This document shows, piece by piece, positions 1 through 10,689 of a DNA stretch of 64,000 nt. Below the pieces are notes generated by a model, which was not told the DNA's origin, ran no database searches, and worked only from the letters and a program-made list of their open reading frames with translations. Position numbers and translations under genes: made by a program. Each line of letters opens with the position of its first letter. The stretch's first letter is position 1. This DNA comes from Morella rubra. Taxonomy: Eukaryota > Streptophyta > Magnoliopsida > Fagales > Myricaceae. Location of the stretch: contig CM025855.1 in assembly GCA_003952965.2 (NCBI GenBank), positions 10,862,451 to 10,926,450 of the forward strand. The letters run 5' to 3'.

Positions 1-4
1 GTCC

Positions 5-1701
5 TTGCCAAATTTTGACATTTTGTTCAAAGTTGATTGTGACGCTTCTAATGTTGGCATTGGTATAGTACTCAGTCAAGAAGGAAAGCCTATTGCCTTC
101 TTTAGTGAAAAGTTGAGTGAGTCTCGCAAGAAATACTCGACTTATGATAAAGAATTTTATGCTATTGTTCGAGCCTTGCATCATTGGAGTCATTATCTCC
201 TTCCTAAGGAGTTCATCTTGTTCTCGGATCACGAGGCCTTGAAATATTTGAATAGCCAACAAAAACTCAATTCCCGACATGCCAAATGGAGTGAGTTTTT
301 ACAATCATTTTCCTTTGTTCTCAAGCATAAGGCGGGTGTTCAAAATCAAGTAGCTGATGCTTTGAGTCGTCGACATTCCTTGCTTTCTACTATGCAAGTT
401 AATGTCTTGGGCTTTGAAGTGGTGAAAGAGCTTTACAAGGAGGATCCCTACTTTGCCAAGGTATGGGAAGAATGTTCTAAGGGTCCTTATCACTCATTTT
501 TATTACAAAATGGTTATCTTTTCAAAGGCAATCAGTTGTGTATTCCACAATGCTCTTTGAGGAATGCCATTATCATTGAAGCTCATGGTGGTGGACTTGC
601 TGGTCACTTTGGTAGAGATAAAACTCTTTCTCTTATCAAAGAAAATTTCTATTGGCCAAAAATGGAGCGAGATGTTATGAGACATGTGGAGCGATGTAGA
701 ATTTGTCACATTGCCAAGAGTCATGGCCAAAATACTGGGTTATACACTCCACTTCCAATTCCTAATTCACCTTGGGAAGATGTAAGTATGGATTTTGTTG
801 TGGGTTTGCCAAAGACTCAAAGGAACAAAGATTCAGTTATGGTGGTTGTTGATCGCTATTCAAAGATGGCGCATTTTGTTCCTTGTAGCAAGACCCTTGA
901 TGCTTCTCATGTGGCGGATCTCTATTTTCGAGAAGTTGTAAAGCTGCATGGAATTCCAAAGACTATCACATCGGATTGAGATACGAAGTTCATGAGTCAT
1001 TTTTGGCGTACTCTGTGGAGGAAGCTTGGAACTAACCTGCAATTTAGTTCAACTTGTCATCCTCAAACCGATGGACAAACTAAAGTTGTCAATCGAAGCT
1101 TGGGAAATTTATTGCGGAGCTTTGTTGGTAAGAATATTCGTCAATGGGATTTAATTCTTGCACAAGCCGAGTTTGCTTATAATCGGTCCACTAGTCAAAC
1201 TACGGGTTGTAGTCCATTCGAGATTGTCTATGGTCAGAATCCTATTAGTCCTTTGGACTTGGCTCCACTTCCTACTACTCATCAATTCAGTGGTGATGCC
1301 AAGGAGAGAGTGAAGAACATTAAGAAGTTGCATGAACAAGTCCGAGATCGGATTCTCAAGCAAACTGAGAAGTACAAGAAGCAAGCCAACAAGCACTGAA
1401 AGCAAGCAATTTTCAAGGAAGGTGATTTGGTGTGGATTCATCTAAGGAAAGAACGTTTCCCGGGAGGAAGACATGCTAAGCTTAGACCTAGAGCGATGGT
1501 CCATTCAAAGTGCTTCAACGCATTGGTGATAATGCGTATAAAATTGAACTTCCAGGGGAATATGGAGTTTCAGCAACCTTTAATGTTTCTGACCTGTCCC
1601 CATATCATGAAGAAGAAGATGAAGAGTTAGCCTCAAGGTCGAGTCTTTTCCAACCAAGGGAGCATGACACAGGTGTGGTCAGCACAAAAGGTCGAAATTA
1701 A
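5..1701 (+). mobile_element. Ty3/gypsy retrotransposon, 3' part of pol (fossil)
   Basis: The translation shows, in order, the RNase H domain of a Ty3 pol (DASNVGIG near the start, then [20 protein letters not shown]), the zinc-binding H2C2 region of integrase (about 580-715, GHFGRDKT to CRICH), the integrase core (about 770-1200, [10 protein letters not shown] and [12 protein letters not shown]), and the C-terminal module (about 1430-1630, [11 protein letters not shown]). No chromodomain was recognised after it. The element enters from the left edge, so gag, protease and reverse transcriptase are outside the window. It is broken in a few places. The integrase resembles that of the element at 46015-53362, so both probably belong to the same broad clade. 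Confidence 0.9.
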
Positions 1702-2284
1702 AATTAAAGACTGGAATGATTCACGAAGGTTTTCTGTTCACGTTATGACTTGTTAGAAAGCTCTACAAGTCTAGTTTCCAATGCATCAAATGGCGTACAA
1801 TTTGGAGTTTTCTAGACGAAGTTATGATTGAATTACTCCAAGGAGGTCAGCTGGCAGCTAATTCTGAGGTCCAACGAATTTTGGACGAGTTTGCTATTTT
1901 TAGCTTGTTCTTTTGGATTTTCAACATGTCTTTTCATTTCCCTAAGAGTCTTTTATGTCTCAATTAATATTTTGAAAGATGTAATTTTCATTTACTCATG
2001 CTTGGAGGGTTGTTCCAAGCTTTGCTATTTAAACCCTTCTCTTGTAGTGGAAAAGGAAAACGGAGATTTTTGAGTGTTTATACAACTTGAGCCTTAGGCT
2101 ACTTTGAAGAAAGATTTCTTCTACAAACTCTTATCCTTCGGTGGATTCCGATAGGTGGCGAGTTCTTGCTCTGTATCCCGTGTTGGATTACATTGGGTGG
2201 TGATTTCTGTATCCCTTTGTGTTCTACTTGGGTGGTGAGCTTATCTATTCGAGTGTGTGAGTTAGAGTGCATTTTTTAGTGCTT
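1702..2284 (+). repeat. Probable 3' LTR of the left-edge Ty3 element
   Basis: This stretch follows the end of the integrase region and has no convincing gene. It is T-rich, contains a TATA-like TATTTAAACCC near 2027, and then a run of GGTGG/GTATCCC motifs (2150-2240). That fits an LTR with a promoter and R/U5 region. Neither boundary could be fixed, because the matching 5' LTR lies outside the window and no target-site duplication was found. The short reading frames here look accidental. Confidence 0.45.
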
Positions 2285-2480
2285 TCCCGACGTTCCCACA
2301 AACATCCCGAGATACCCATACATTATCCCGACGTCTCATTACTATCCCGAGGTGTCTATCTATCCGGATTATCACTTCCCGAGGTCCCCATTACTATCTC
2401 CGAGGTGTCCATTTCTCTCATTCCAACCATTCCGAGGTGATCCCGAGGTGTCCCGCGCTTTCCCCGGTTAATCCCAGTAT
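2285..2480. repeat. Degenerate minisatellite, ATCCCGAGGTGTCC-like units
   Basis: About eight imperfect units built on (T)CCCGAGGTGTCC, separated by ATTACTATC or CATT spacers, follow one another from about 2285 to 2460. Unit length varies around 18-27 bases. The stretch is much richer in G+C than its surroundings. It ends just before the left boundary of the segmental duplication. Confidence 0.6.
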
Positions 2481-2857
2481 CACAAAACATCAAAAATACA
2501 CAAAATAAGATAAAACAATAACAGACAACAAAACATAACAACCTAATTTTCTAGTGGAAAAAAAAAACCTGACAGAAACTCAAATACAGTAAAAAAAACA
2601 CAATGAAAACATTAAAATCGTAAACTAGGTAGGGCATGATCATGATCTAATCTGTAGGCACCGACATCTATTTTAGGCATATACTTAACTTCGCTGAAAT
2701 GTTGATCCAAGCCTTCTACTCTGTATTTGTCCATGTCTGCCAAAGAATCTGCCTCTCGATATATGTTTAATCATCGAAAGAAGAAAAAAGATAGGGAGAA
2801 AAATTACACCAGCACATATCCTTTCAAAATGGCACTTCAAAGATGAAATCACAACTC

Positions 2858-3520
2858 CTTACCAGAAGAAATGTAGTCGAAAATCATCAGCTGGGTGGTT
2901 CACGACAACATAAAGGATTGGCAAAACGTCTGCACGGTGTCCAAGAAGTTCAACAATGCTGCTCATGCCACCATGGTCTATCAGAGGTTAGAAATTGAAG
3001 ATATCGAGCCACCATTCCGACCAACTGAAGCGTGGAAAGCTCTGAGTGACTAGTGTTACGACTGCCAAAATAATAACGAAGTCCACGTGAGGAAAAGCGA
3101 GAAAGCTGCATTCGGAAGACACCATCGAAGAAGGAATACACTACCTTTATGAGTCGGCAAAGGGAGAAAATACGAAGGCCAAATATTTAACAGCTTTGGT
3201 ATATCACCACCAAGGAGGAGACCCAAGAAAAGTAGCCATCAACATTATGACTGGGTTGAAAAATCAATTGAATGAGGAGCAAATGGGAATCCTCCAAGAT
3301 TTGGTCGGGGACTGGGCAATCAGAGGAATGGGAAAATCCCACCATTACCTCTTCCAACTAACCGAAAGAGAAGAATGTCCTCAAGATGAAGTCTGTTCAA
3401 TTCCACCAGAAAAACTATCGAAACGTCATTCGACGAATGGTGGCCGTTCTGCACAAGGTATTTCTACAAAAAAAACAAAGATTTTAGCTATTGCGAAATG
3501 TATATAGGGTTCGACACCAA
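2858..3520 (+). pseudogene. F-box protein pseudogene (At2g35280-like), copy 1
   Basis: The reading begins with an F-box-like stretch (LPEEM, then IISWVVHDNIKDWQNVCTV and SKKFNNAAHATMVYQRL, about 2858-3000). It is followed by a Sel1/TPR-like part (EDTIEEGIHYLYESAKG to ALVYHHQGGDPRK, about 3116-3240), in the arrangement of plant F-box proteins such as At2g35280. In the family this motif binds SKP1 in an SCF ubiquitin ligase. The gene is dead: a stop follows LPEEM where the family usually has a tryptophan, another stop follows KALSD near 3050, and the frame changes near 3115. Both stops are also present in the copy at 38784, so the gene was dead before the duplication. The family call is by eye. 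Confidence 0.6.
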
Positions 3521-3674
3521 CGAGATCTAGTGGACGATCCCTCCCTTGACCGATAAATGATTATTTGGTTTAAACAATTTCTCTGTTCAAACAACAGTCT
3601 GATGTCGGTATGGAATTTGATAAACCCATAAAAAAAGTCCACATAATCAATTTCGTTGCATTTCACCTCTCAAC

Positions 3675-3900
3675 TACAAATCGTTTACACTTTGCACCTC
3701 CTAACAATTCATTTGGACCCAAATTGTTATTTTGATTTAGGGAAATGATGATTTTACCCTAATAATTTTTTTTATAATTATATTTCTATATGGGGTAAGT
3801 TCGTCATTTCCCTAAACCAAAATAGTAATTTCAGTCTAAATTAACGGTTGGGGTGTAAAGTGTGAGTACCCTAATAGTCAAGGGACGAAAAAATGTATTT
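3675..3900. mobile_element. Foldback MITE, copy 1
   Basis: The left arm (TTTACACTTTGCACCTCC, then ATTTGGACCCAAATTG and TTTAGGGAAATGATGA) is the inverted complement of the right arm (TCATTTCCCTAAACCAAAA to GGTTGGGGTGTAAAGTG). An AT-rich loop near 3765-3795 separates them. There is no coding capacity. A related half-copy lies near 23650-23750. The exact ends and the target-site duplication are not resolved. Nothing else is visible up to the CACTA terminus at 4291: 3901-4290 is plain AT-rich DNA shared with copy 2. Confidence 0.65.
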
Positions 3901-4499
3901 TTTCTCCAAAACAAAAAAAAAATGCAACAGAACTGCTAAAAAAAAACAGAACGTAAAATTAACGCAGAAAATTTTGAATTGAAATGAGAACTAAATTGCA
4001 ATAGAATGTCGATACAAAATGCAAAACAACAAATGTGAAGTGCATAAACTTTATAATTGAAATGAGAACTAAATTTCAGCAAAAGCCTTGACGTACGTAG
4101 TTACAACGTCGAAATATATAAAATCAAAAGAGAATGTAAGATCTAAAAGGAAAAAGAACGGCAGGAAGAAAAACCCAAAAGAAATCGTCCAGCAAGCCAG
4201 AGAAAATAGTTGAATCCCCCAAATGAATCGCAATCTGACCTTTTTGTTGCCCTAGACTCCTTTTTCAAAACCGATTTTCATCATGCTTCTCACTACTAGA
4301 AAATTGACTTTTAGTGATGAAATTCTCGGTGATGAAATGAATTTCGTCACTGAAAGCCAATTTTCCGTGACGAAATGCTATTTTCGTCACTAAAAAAGGA
4401 TTTTTCATGACAAAACTAATTTTCGTCACTAAAGGTTTTATTTGTGACGAAATAAAATTGTTGTCACTAAAAGTTAATTTTTTGGTGACGAAAAGTTTT

Positions 4500-5880
4500 G
4501 TCACACTCCGATCGATCGGTTATATACCGATCGATCGTTCCTTCTGTGATGAAATGCTCCGTCACTAAATGCAAAGAGTTTAGACGACGAATTTACATCG
4601 TCACTCCAACCGATCGATCAATTATTAATAACCACGTGGCTTTGAAAACTGATCGATCGTTCCTATGAACCGATCGATCGGTATAGTAACCGTCTGCAAA
4701 TGCAAAACGTCGATCGATCGGTACGCAAAACTGTCAATTGCATGAGGAGACAATCGATCGGTTAAATGCAACGATCGATCACCAATAGGACAAATGAATG
4801 ATTGCCACGTTTTTCAAATAACTGATCGATCGCTAAGATATGACGATCGATCGGTAAGCGTAACTGTCACTTTTTTGAATCGTCGTTCGATGACTGGGTT
4901 GGCGATCGATCGTAGTTTTCAACGAATGGAGAGACGCCACGTGTTACAATATAGTGATCGATTGTCACGTAACTACCAATCGATCGGCGTGAAGGATTAT
5001 ATGAAACCGCCGAAGTCATTTTTACCGGTTATCTCTCCATAAAATCTCACGAAACCTCTCAAATTTCAAGGAGCCATTTCATGCTGCATTGTCCTCCAAA
5101 GTGCGCGGAATCATCCTTCATTGTCTTCTACGTCAAAGGTATGTATTTATATTATTTTTTAAGCAATATTAAGCGGTTGTAAACGAGTTTTTAGTTTACG
5201 TTTTCTAATTTGCTATATCATCCATTTAGGTTCATAAAATGTATTTATTTTATTGTTGATGTATGTTTTAAGAGTTTAGGATTGTTTTTGGATCAATTTT
5301 GGGTGATTTTGGGCCTGTTTTGGAGTTTTGTAAAGTCTATGTGTTTTCATTCCCATACTGATCAATCGCTTTGTAGGTGCCAAGTCTAATGATCGATCGG
5401 TTAAATTAACGGATTGATCGCTGCATTTCGATTGGTCCCTCTAAACTATGCGTTTCAATGCGGGATCGATCGATCGTTTATATTGACGATCAATCAGTAT
5501 AGTATGTCATCCTTTCTAAAAGTGGTGATCGATCAATCGTTTACACCTAAGCGATCGATCTGTAAGCTTAAATGTGAAGCGCAGTGTTTTGATTAACTAG
5601 TGATCAATCGGCTTTGTGGCGATCGATCGCTTAGTGATACAGTGCATTTGGTTGCATGGACGATCGATCGTCTGTGCACTGAAACGCATCATTTTACCAT
5701 TAGTGTTGGATCGGTCAAATTGATTGATCGATCGCCATGTCACAATCGATCACTTAATTACTAACGATCGATCGTTGTTTTCATAAACGCACCGTTTTCA
5801 TTTTTCGATCGATCACATACATAAACAATCGATCGGTATATTTAGTGATCGATCGCTTTGGATGGCGATGGATCGCTTTT
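4500..5880. repeat. Left subterminal CGATCGATCG array of CACTA-1
   Basis: Dozens of copies of the palindromic core CGATCGATCG, and variants such as CGATCAATCG and TGATCGATCG, occur at 15-40 base intervals, often in pairs followed by GGT or GTT. In the En/Spm family, subterminal repeats are the binding sites of the TnpA protein; that role is inferred here. The array has two blocks, 4500-4990 and 5360-5880, separated by a probable 5' UTR exon and the start of an intron. The second block therefore sits inside the 5' UTR intron (5139-5985) of the internal gene. Confidence 0.85.
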
Positions 5881-5995
5881 TTGATGTAACTTCATTAATA
5901 ATTTTATGATTGTGATTACTTTTTTTACTAAGTAATACGTTATTGTGATTACTTATTAACACATATTTATATACAACTTTTGCAGCATACATAAA

Positions 5996-7272
5996 ATGTC
6001 AGGAGTTAAGCGCACGCGCACAACGAGGACCAGGACGGGATCATCGTCCCAAGAGCAAGAAGTCACTGATCCAATGATGACCTTGGAGAGGTGAATGGAG
6101 TACCTGAGGGGGCGGCCAGTGGCCAAAAAGCATCCTGTGACGCTCTCTGATTTTGACCAGCTATTGTACGAGGAGCACTCCCTCTACCAGCTCTTCGAGT
6201 ACCAGGGATTTCTTCATCAGCTCTCGTGGACTGAGGGGTTTTGTGTGGACACACTTGTGCAAGATTTCTTCTGTGCACTCGTCTCAGTAGATAGAGCACC
6301 TGAGGTGCAGCTAAATGTGTGAGGCATGCAGTTCTTATTCTCGGCAAACGTCATTGTCGATTTCTTACACTGCCCCTGGCCTGAGACCCCCTGCTTCCCG
6401 GCGGTACCCCTGACGAATGTGCAGAGGACATCAGAGCAGAACCTGTGGACGCTAATGACCAGGAAGACCTTTGTAGGGGTGGTCAACATAATCAAGTAGA
6501 GTGAGTTCAGTACGTTTTGGCGGATTTTGCACCTTATCTGAATGCAAATGTCGATGGCAGAACTCATTCCACTGAGTGCCCCGTTCAGAGAGCTCAGTGT
6601 ATGCTCTTGCTAGGCCAGCAGACGCGGATAGATTTCCCTCTCTACATGTTTGAGCTAATCATGGATGACGCTTGGGGAATTAAGGATAACAGCCTCCCGA
6701 CGGCGTGTTTCTGATGCAGTTCCACATCCAGTGGGGTGTCGTGATTGGTGAGGGGGAGACTCGTAAGAACGTCAAGAGTGCGCTGAACAAGTTCACCTTG
6801 TCCATGCGCAAGGGGCAAGAGGGGGCTCTGACTCGACGGTTTGCTCATAGAGCCACAAAGGCCGCAGAGGAGGCTGGACGAGCATCACAGGACACCAGAC
6901 CAACCAGATTAGAGGCACCTATTGAGATGAGAGCGCCTGCAGTGCCTCCTCCTTGGGTGGCCCAGCTATTTGCGGATCTTGACAGCCGTGTGGGCGCGAC
7001 TGTGAAGACCGCTCTACAGCCTCTTCAGGAGTAGGTGGATAAATTGAGTAAGGACGTGCAGGAGCTCCGGGATGATCAAGAGAAGCTTTTGAAAGTGCAC
7101 AATTGCGTACTTGTGCAACAAGGCGGTCGTGGCTCATATGACGAAGGTCAACGAACAGCTGGAAGAAATCAAGAAGACTCTGGATGATTTCAAGACAGAG
7201 GCAGATCCACAGAAGATTCCCAGATATATTCCTGATGACATGGAGACTTTCCGTGATGCTGTTCAGCCTTGA
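5996..7272 (+). pseudogene. Transposase_32-like (putative plant transposon protein) gene, broken, copy 1
   Basis: The start ATG at 5996 follows a clear 3' splice site (TTTTGCAG at 5978-5985). A matching donor (AAG|GTATGT, intron from 5139) closes an upstream 5' UTR exon. The reading begins MSGVKRTRTTRTRTGSSSQ, passes FDQLLYEEHSLYQLFEYQGF and a middle part with RTHSTECP, and ends in a coiled-coil-like tail (LQPLQE to DDMETF, stop 7270-7272). Order and motifs resemble the plant domain Pfam calls Transposase_32 (PF20167), whose function is unknown. The reading is cut by an in-frame stop after MMTLER (6092-6094) and by later frame changes. The gene sits where a CACTA element usually has TnpA. Family call by eye, about 0.55. 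Confidence 0.6.
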
Positions 7273-7619
7273 TGTTTTTATGATATTTTTACTATCTATT
7301 TAGGACATACAGTTAGATTTATGTTTTTATTTATTTGTTTCAAACATATGTGTTTATTTAGATTTGGGTTTTTACTTACGTATTTATGATATTTATGTTT
7401 ATTTATGGCTATGTAGTGACTTTGATTACAGCTTATGTGTTTTTAATTTGTATTTTTTTTCCACACACTTAGATACGTTAATTGACCAAAATAACATTTT
7501 GATGGCAAAATTAACAAACATTGCAAAGTTAAACAAGTAAATAAAATACGATCTGAATAAAATTTAAATACACACAAGTAATATAAGATTTTAAATAAAA
7601 CTCAATTTTTTAAAGTTTA

Positions 7620-9300
7620 AGATCGATTGATCGGTGTTTTAGGTGATCGATCGTTTATGTACGGTGTCATTTAGATATTTCTAACCGAGATCGTTAAAAT
7701 AGACGATCGATCATTATAATTGAACGAACGATCATTAAAATGTAGCAATCGATTGTCTATAATGAAATGATCGACGTTCGTATCGATCGGTCATTTGATC
7801 GATTAAGTATGCATCATCGATTAGATCGATCGATCCATAACATAAAGCGGTCGATTTGATTTTAAACGAATCGATCTGATTATCTAAACTTAGTGATTAA
7901 GTCTTAAATCGTATGTTAGTCGTGTACCGACGTCATTGTCATGCACTCGAGTAAGGCTGCGTTTTATAAAGGAAACACATCCATCGATAATTAGTATGGA
8001 TCGATCGTTCCGTGATGAAAACTCAAATAAATAATTCGATCGATCAGTCTTTTTGTTCTGATCGATTAAAATTAGTGATTAAACATTTGTGATTGAATAA
8101 TGTGTGCTTAAATAATTAAAAAGACAAAATATATATTAACAAAGTATGTTAGATATATTTAGATTACATAAAAACATATCAAATATACTTTATTAATATT
8201 TAGGAAAGCATGTACAAGTTGTACATGTTAAATCAAATAAACATTTGTAAGAGTTAGTATGAGCAATGTACTAAGATGTCATAAACTAGTGATATAAAAC
8301 TTATTTAACACATGATTATAATTATTAGTATAAAGTAGGTATTAAAATGACATGTTAAGTAAAATAATTTTAATAATTAAGTCATTTGTCTTGTTAAAAG
8401 TTTTTTTTTAATAATTAGATATTACGATCAATCGGTATGTAACCGATCGATTGGTTAAGGACTGTGTCATTTAATGTTTTAAGACGATCGATCGTATATT
8501 ACTGACGATCGATCGCTATCGTCCGTTGTCGTTTTGAATTCGTTAAACAATCGATCGTCATAATTGTGGCGATTGATTGGTTCAAAAACTTTACGGGAAT
8601 TTTGAAGCTAACTAGGCGATCAATCTCTTCTGTGGCCAATCGATCGGTGTTTATCGTGCTTGAAATGCCAAAATGCTCTAACGCTGTGGGTGAAGTGCAA
8701 AACACACCATGGCAACGAAGAGAGCGAAGGCTTGTGGCAATGAGCTATTTCCCTCCTAAATTTAGCCTAAATACCATCCTTTTAGTTGAGAGAGTTTTTA
8801 AAATAGATTAAGAGAAAGCCCAAGCTCAAATTCATTGGTTTTTTAACTAAGTGAATATTGAAAATTTTGGGCAAAATTTGTGAGGTTTGGGTAGAGATTT
8901 AGTTCGTTTTGGTGTTGATTTCGTGCAAGAGGTAATATACTCTACTTACATTATGATTTATGAATGATTTGGTTGGTTATTTGATGATTATTTTGATTTG
9001 GGTATTTTGGGTATTGTGGATATGATTTGTGATGATTAGAGCTTATTAGGATGTTTTTAATATGTACATTGGAATGAGTATTGAATGAGGATAATTTGGG
9101 AGTACTTTGGGTGCGAATTTGAGTGTGTGGGGAGGGTTTGCATGGTTTTATCGATCTGGGTAATTGAGGTTTGATGGTATATAACCGATTGATCGTTATG
9201 TTTTAAACGATCGATCATCTTCGAGATGGTTGTATGACGATCGGTTGTCTATTAATACCAATCGATCACATGTTTATCGATCGATCGGTGTTTCACGCAG
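7620..9300. repeat. Internal CGATCGATCG arrays of CACTA-1 and AT-rich spacer
   Basis: Looser arrays of CGATCGATCG and decayed forms cover 7620-8090, 8425-8660 and 9180-9295. The spacers (8090-8420 and 8700-9180) are AT-rich with no coding signal. The 8425-8660 block has no full counterpart in CACTA-2, which jumps from here to its right terminus. The stretch 8880-8935 followed by AGAGGTAATATAC looks like a non-coding first exon with a splice donor for the transposase gene downstream, but this is only suggestive. 9300-9900 shows no arrays and no gene. Confidence 0.7.
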
Positions 9301-9906
9301 GTTGCAAATTATTAATGATGTGTAGCATTTATATTTGTTTACATATTTGATTATTGAAGTGCTTGAGTTCTAGAAATAAATTATGTAGTTTGAGAAGCAT
9401 GGAGGATGAATATTTCAGTGTTTTTGAATTGTTATGTTTGAGTTATATTTTTGGGATATAACGTGTGTACCCTTAGACCCGTTCAAGGGTTAGGACGCGA
9501 TAAATATGCGTTTATCGTATAATAACCCTTGAATTGTCCAAAATATGGACAGTTTGAGATTGTGTATTCGTCGTTGGACGAGTTCAGTACTTGTGTCTTG
9601 TCCAGTCTTGGAGGAAGTTCGGTATCATCTATCCTTTTGTCTTCTGGGTATACTACTAGCATTGGTATATAACGTCATGTAGCTATCGTTGATGACGTTA
9701 CCCCCAACGCTAGTGCGTGTACTTGGGGACTGGGGGGAGATGCTGCCAAATTTTTTCCAGGTATGGATGGACGCAAGTCGAACTGACGTTCAACTCCGAA
9801 TTCACAATCTTGAATGGGATAGGACCTATCAGCTGGGCATAAATGTCACATTCCAATGATTGGGTTTATGAGTTACTTAATTCGTGTATTTTTTTAGATT
9901 GGTGGC

Positions 9907-10558
9907 GATCGATAAGAGTTGAGTTTACGAGAAAAATCGGTTTGGTGAAAAGTATGCGGAGGGGGTCCGTGGATTTGTCCGTATGGCTGCTTGTTGTGTA
10001 GACTCTCGGGGTCAGATCAGACATCCATGTCAGAAATGTAAAAATGTAGTGTTTCAACTGTTGGATAAAATGGAAGATCATATATACATTAATGGGTTTG
10101 ATGTGAGCTATATGTTATGGGTATTTCATGGGGAGGGTATTCAACTTGCTTCAAATCTGAGTCAAGAGTCTGATGCGAGCTTGCCACATACTGACGAGGA
10201 TTTAGATAGAGATAGCTCTGATGGGATGGAGGAGTGTGAACCAATATTCGTGCGGGGTTAGAAAGTAGGGTGGCAGGGGTTGAAACGAAGAACCCTGATA
10301 TTAGGGAAACCCCCACTTCGGGACCAAAGGCTTCAACACTATTTGATAAGTTATGGGAAGAGGCGGAACGTGAATTGTATCCTGGATGTACTAAGTTTAG
10401 TAAGTTGTCATTTACGGTCTGACTGTTGCATGTGAAGTTGGAGAATAAGTATCGATTAAGGCATTTGATATGGTGTTACAGTTAATGAAGGAGGCGTTGC
10501 CCGAGGGAGAGACTTTACCAAAATTGTATTACAAGGCAAAACAATTGCGAAAGGGTCT
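9907..10558 (+). pseudogene. CACTA TnpD transposase, N-terminal part
   Basis: The translation carries the transposase-associated domain seen at the start of plant TnpD proteins: AEGVRGFVRMAAC, then the zinc-binding RHPCQKCKN, then MEDHIYINGF and WVFHGEG (9950-10135). After an acidic linker comes ELYPGCTKFSKLSF (about 10373-10412), then MVLQLMKEALPEGETLPKLY, the usual lead-in to the Transposase_21 catalytic domain. The catalytic domain itself is absent, because the element is cut off shortly after. At least three in-frame stops interrupt the reading (an early one within the usual MDKSW start, one near 10259 and one near 10421). The TnpD product normally cuts the terminal inverted repeats; this copy cannot. 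Confidence 0.85.
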
Positions 10559-10689
10559 TGGGTTTTGCTTGAGAGTTATAAAAAGGCTTTTGTCTCCACA
10601 CATGTGTTTGGAGCAACTGCTGTCAAGGTCTCAAGTAAAATGTTCTTTGCCTTTAAGGCAATATGTGCTTCAAAACAAGGTGTTAGTCT

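Larger units (their letters stand above)
2484..8480 (+). repeat. Segmental duplication, copy 1
   Basis: From about 2484 the sequence matches the stretch beginning at 38409 almost base for base, through the F-box pseudogene, the foldback MITE, the CACTA terminus and its internal gene, until about 8450 (matching about 44260). Many stretches of over 50 bases differ by one or two bases only. The two copies lie about 36 kb apart in the same orientation. Because 1.8 kb of non-CACTA flank is shared, together with the same TCT next to the CACTA terminus, this is a duplication of chromosomal DNA rather than two separate insertions. Copy 2 differs by several small indels and ends in a shorter CACTA element. 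Confidence 0.9.

Noticed and set aside
4265-4504. 79-codon minus-strand frame rich in repeated short phrases
   Set aside because: It is made of the GTGACGAAA-type inverted motifs at the CACTA-1 terminus, so the repeated phrases are a by-product of the DNA repeats.
4500-5880. CRISPR-like array of regularly spaced palindromic repeats
   Set aside because: The repeats are only about 10 bases, spacing is irregular, the host is a plant, and the location is the subterminal zone of a CACTA element.
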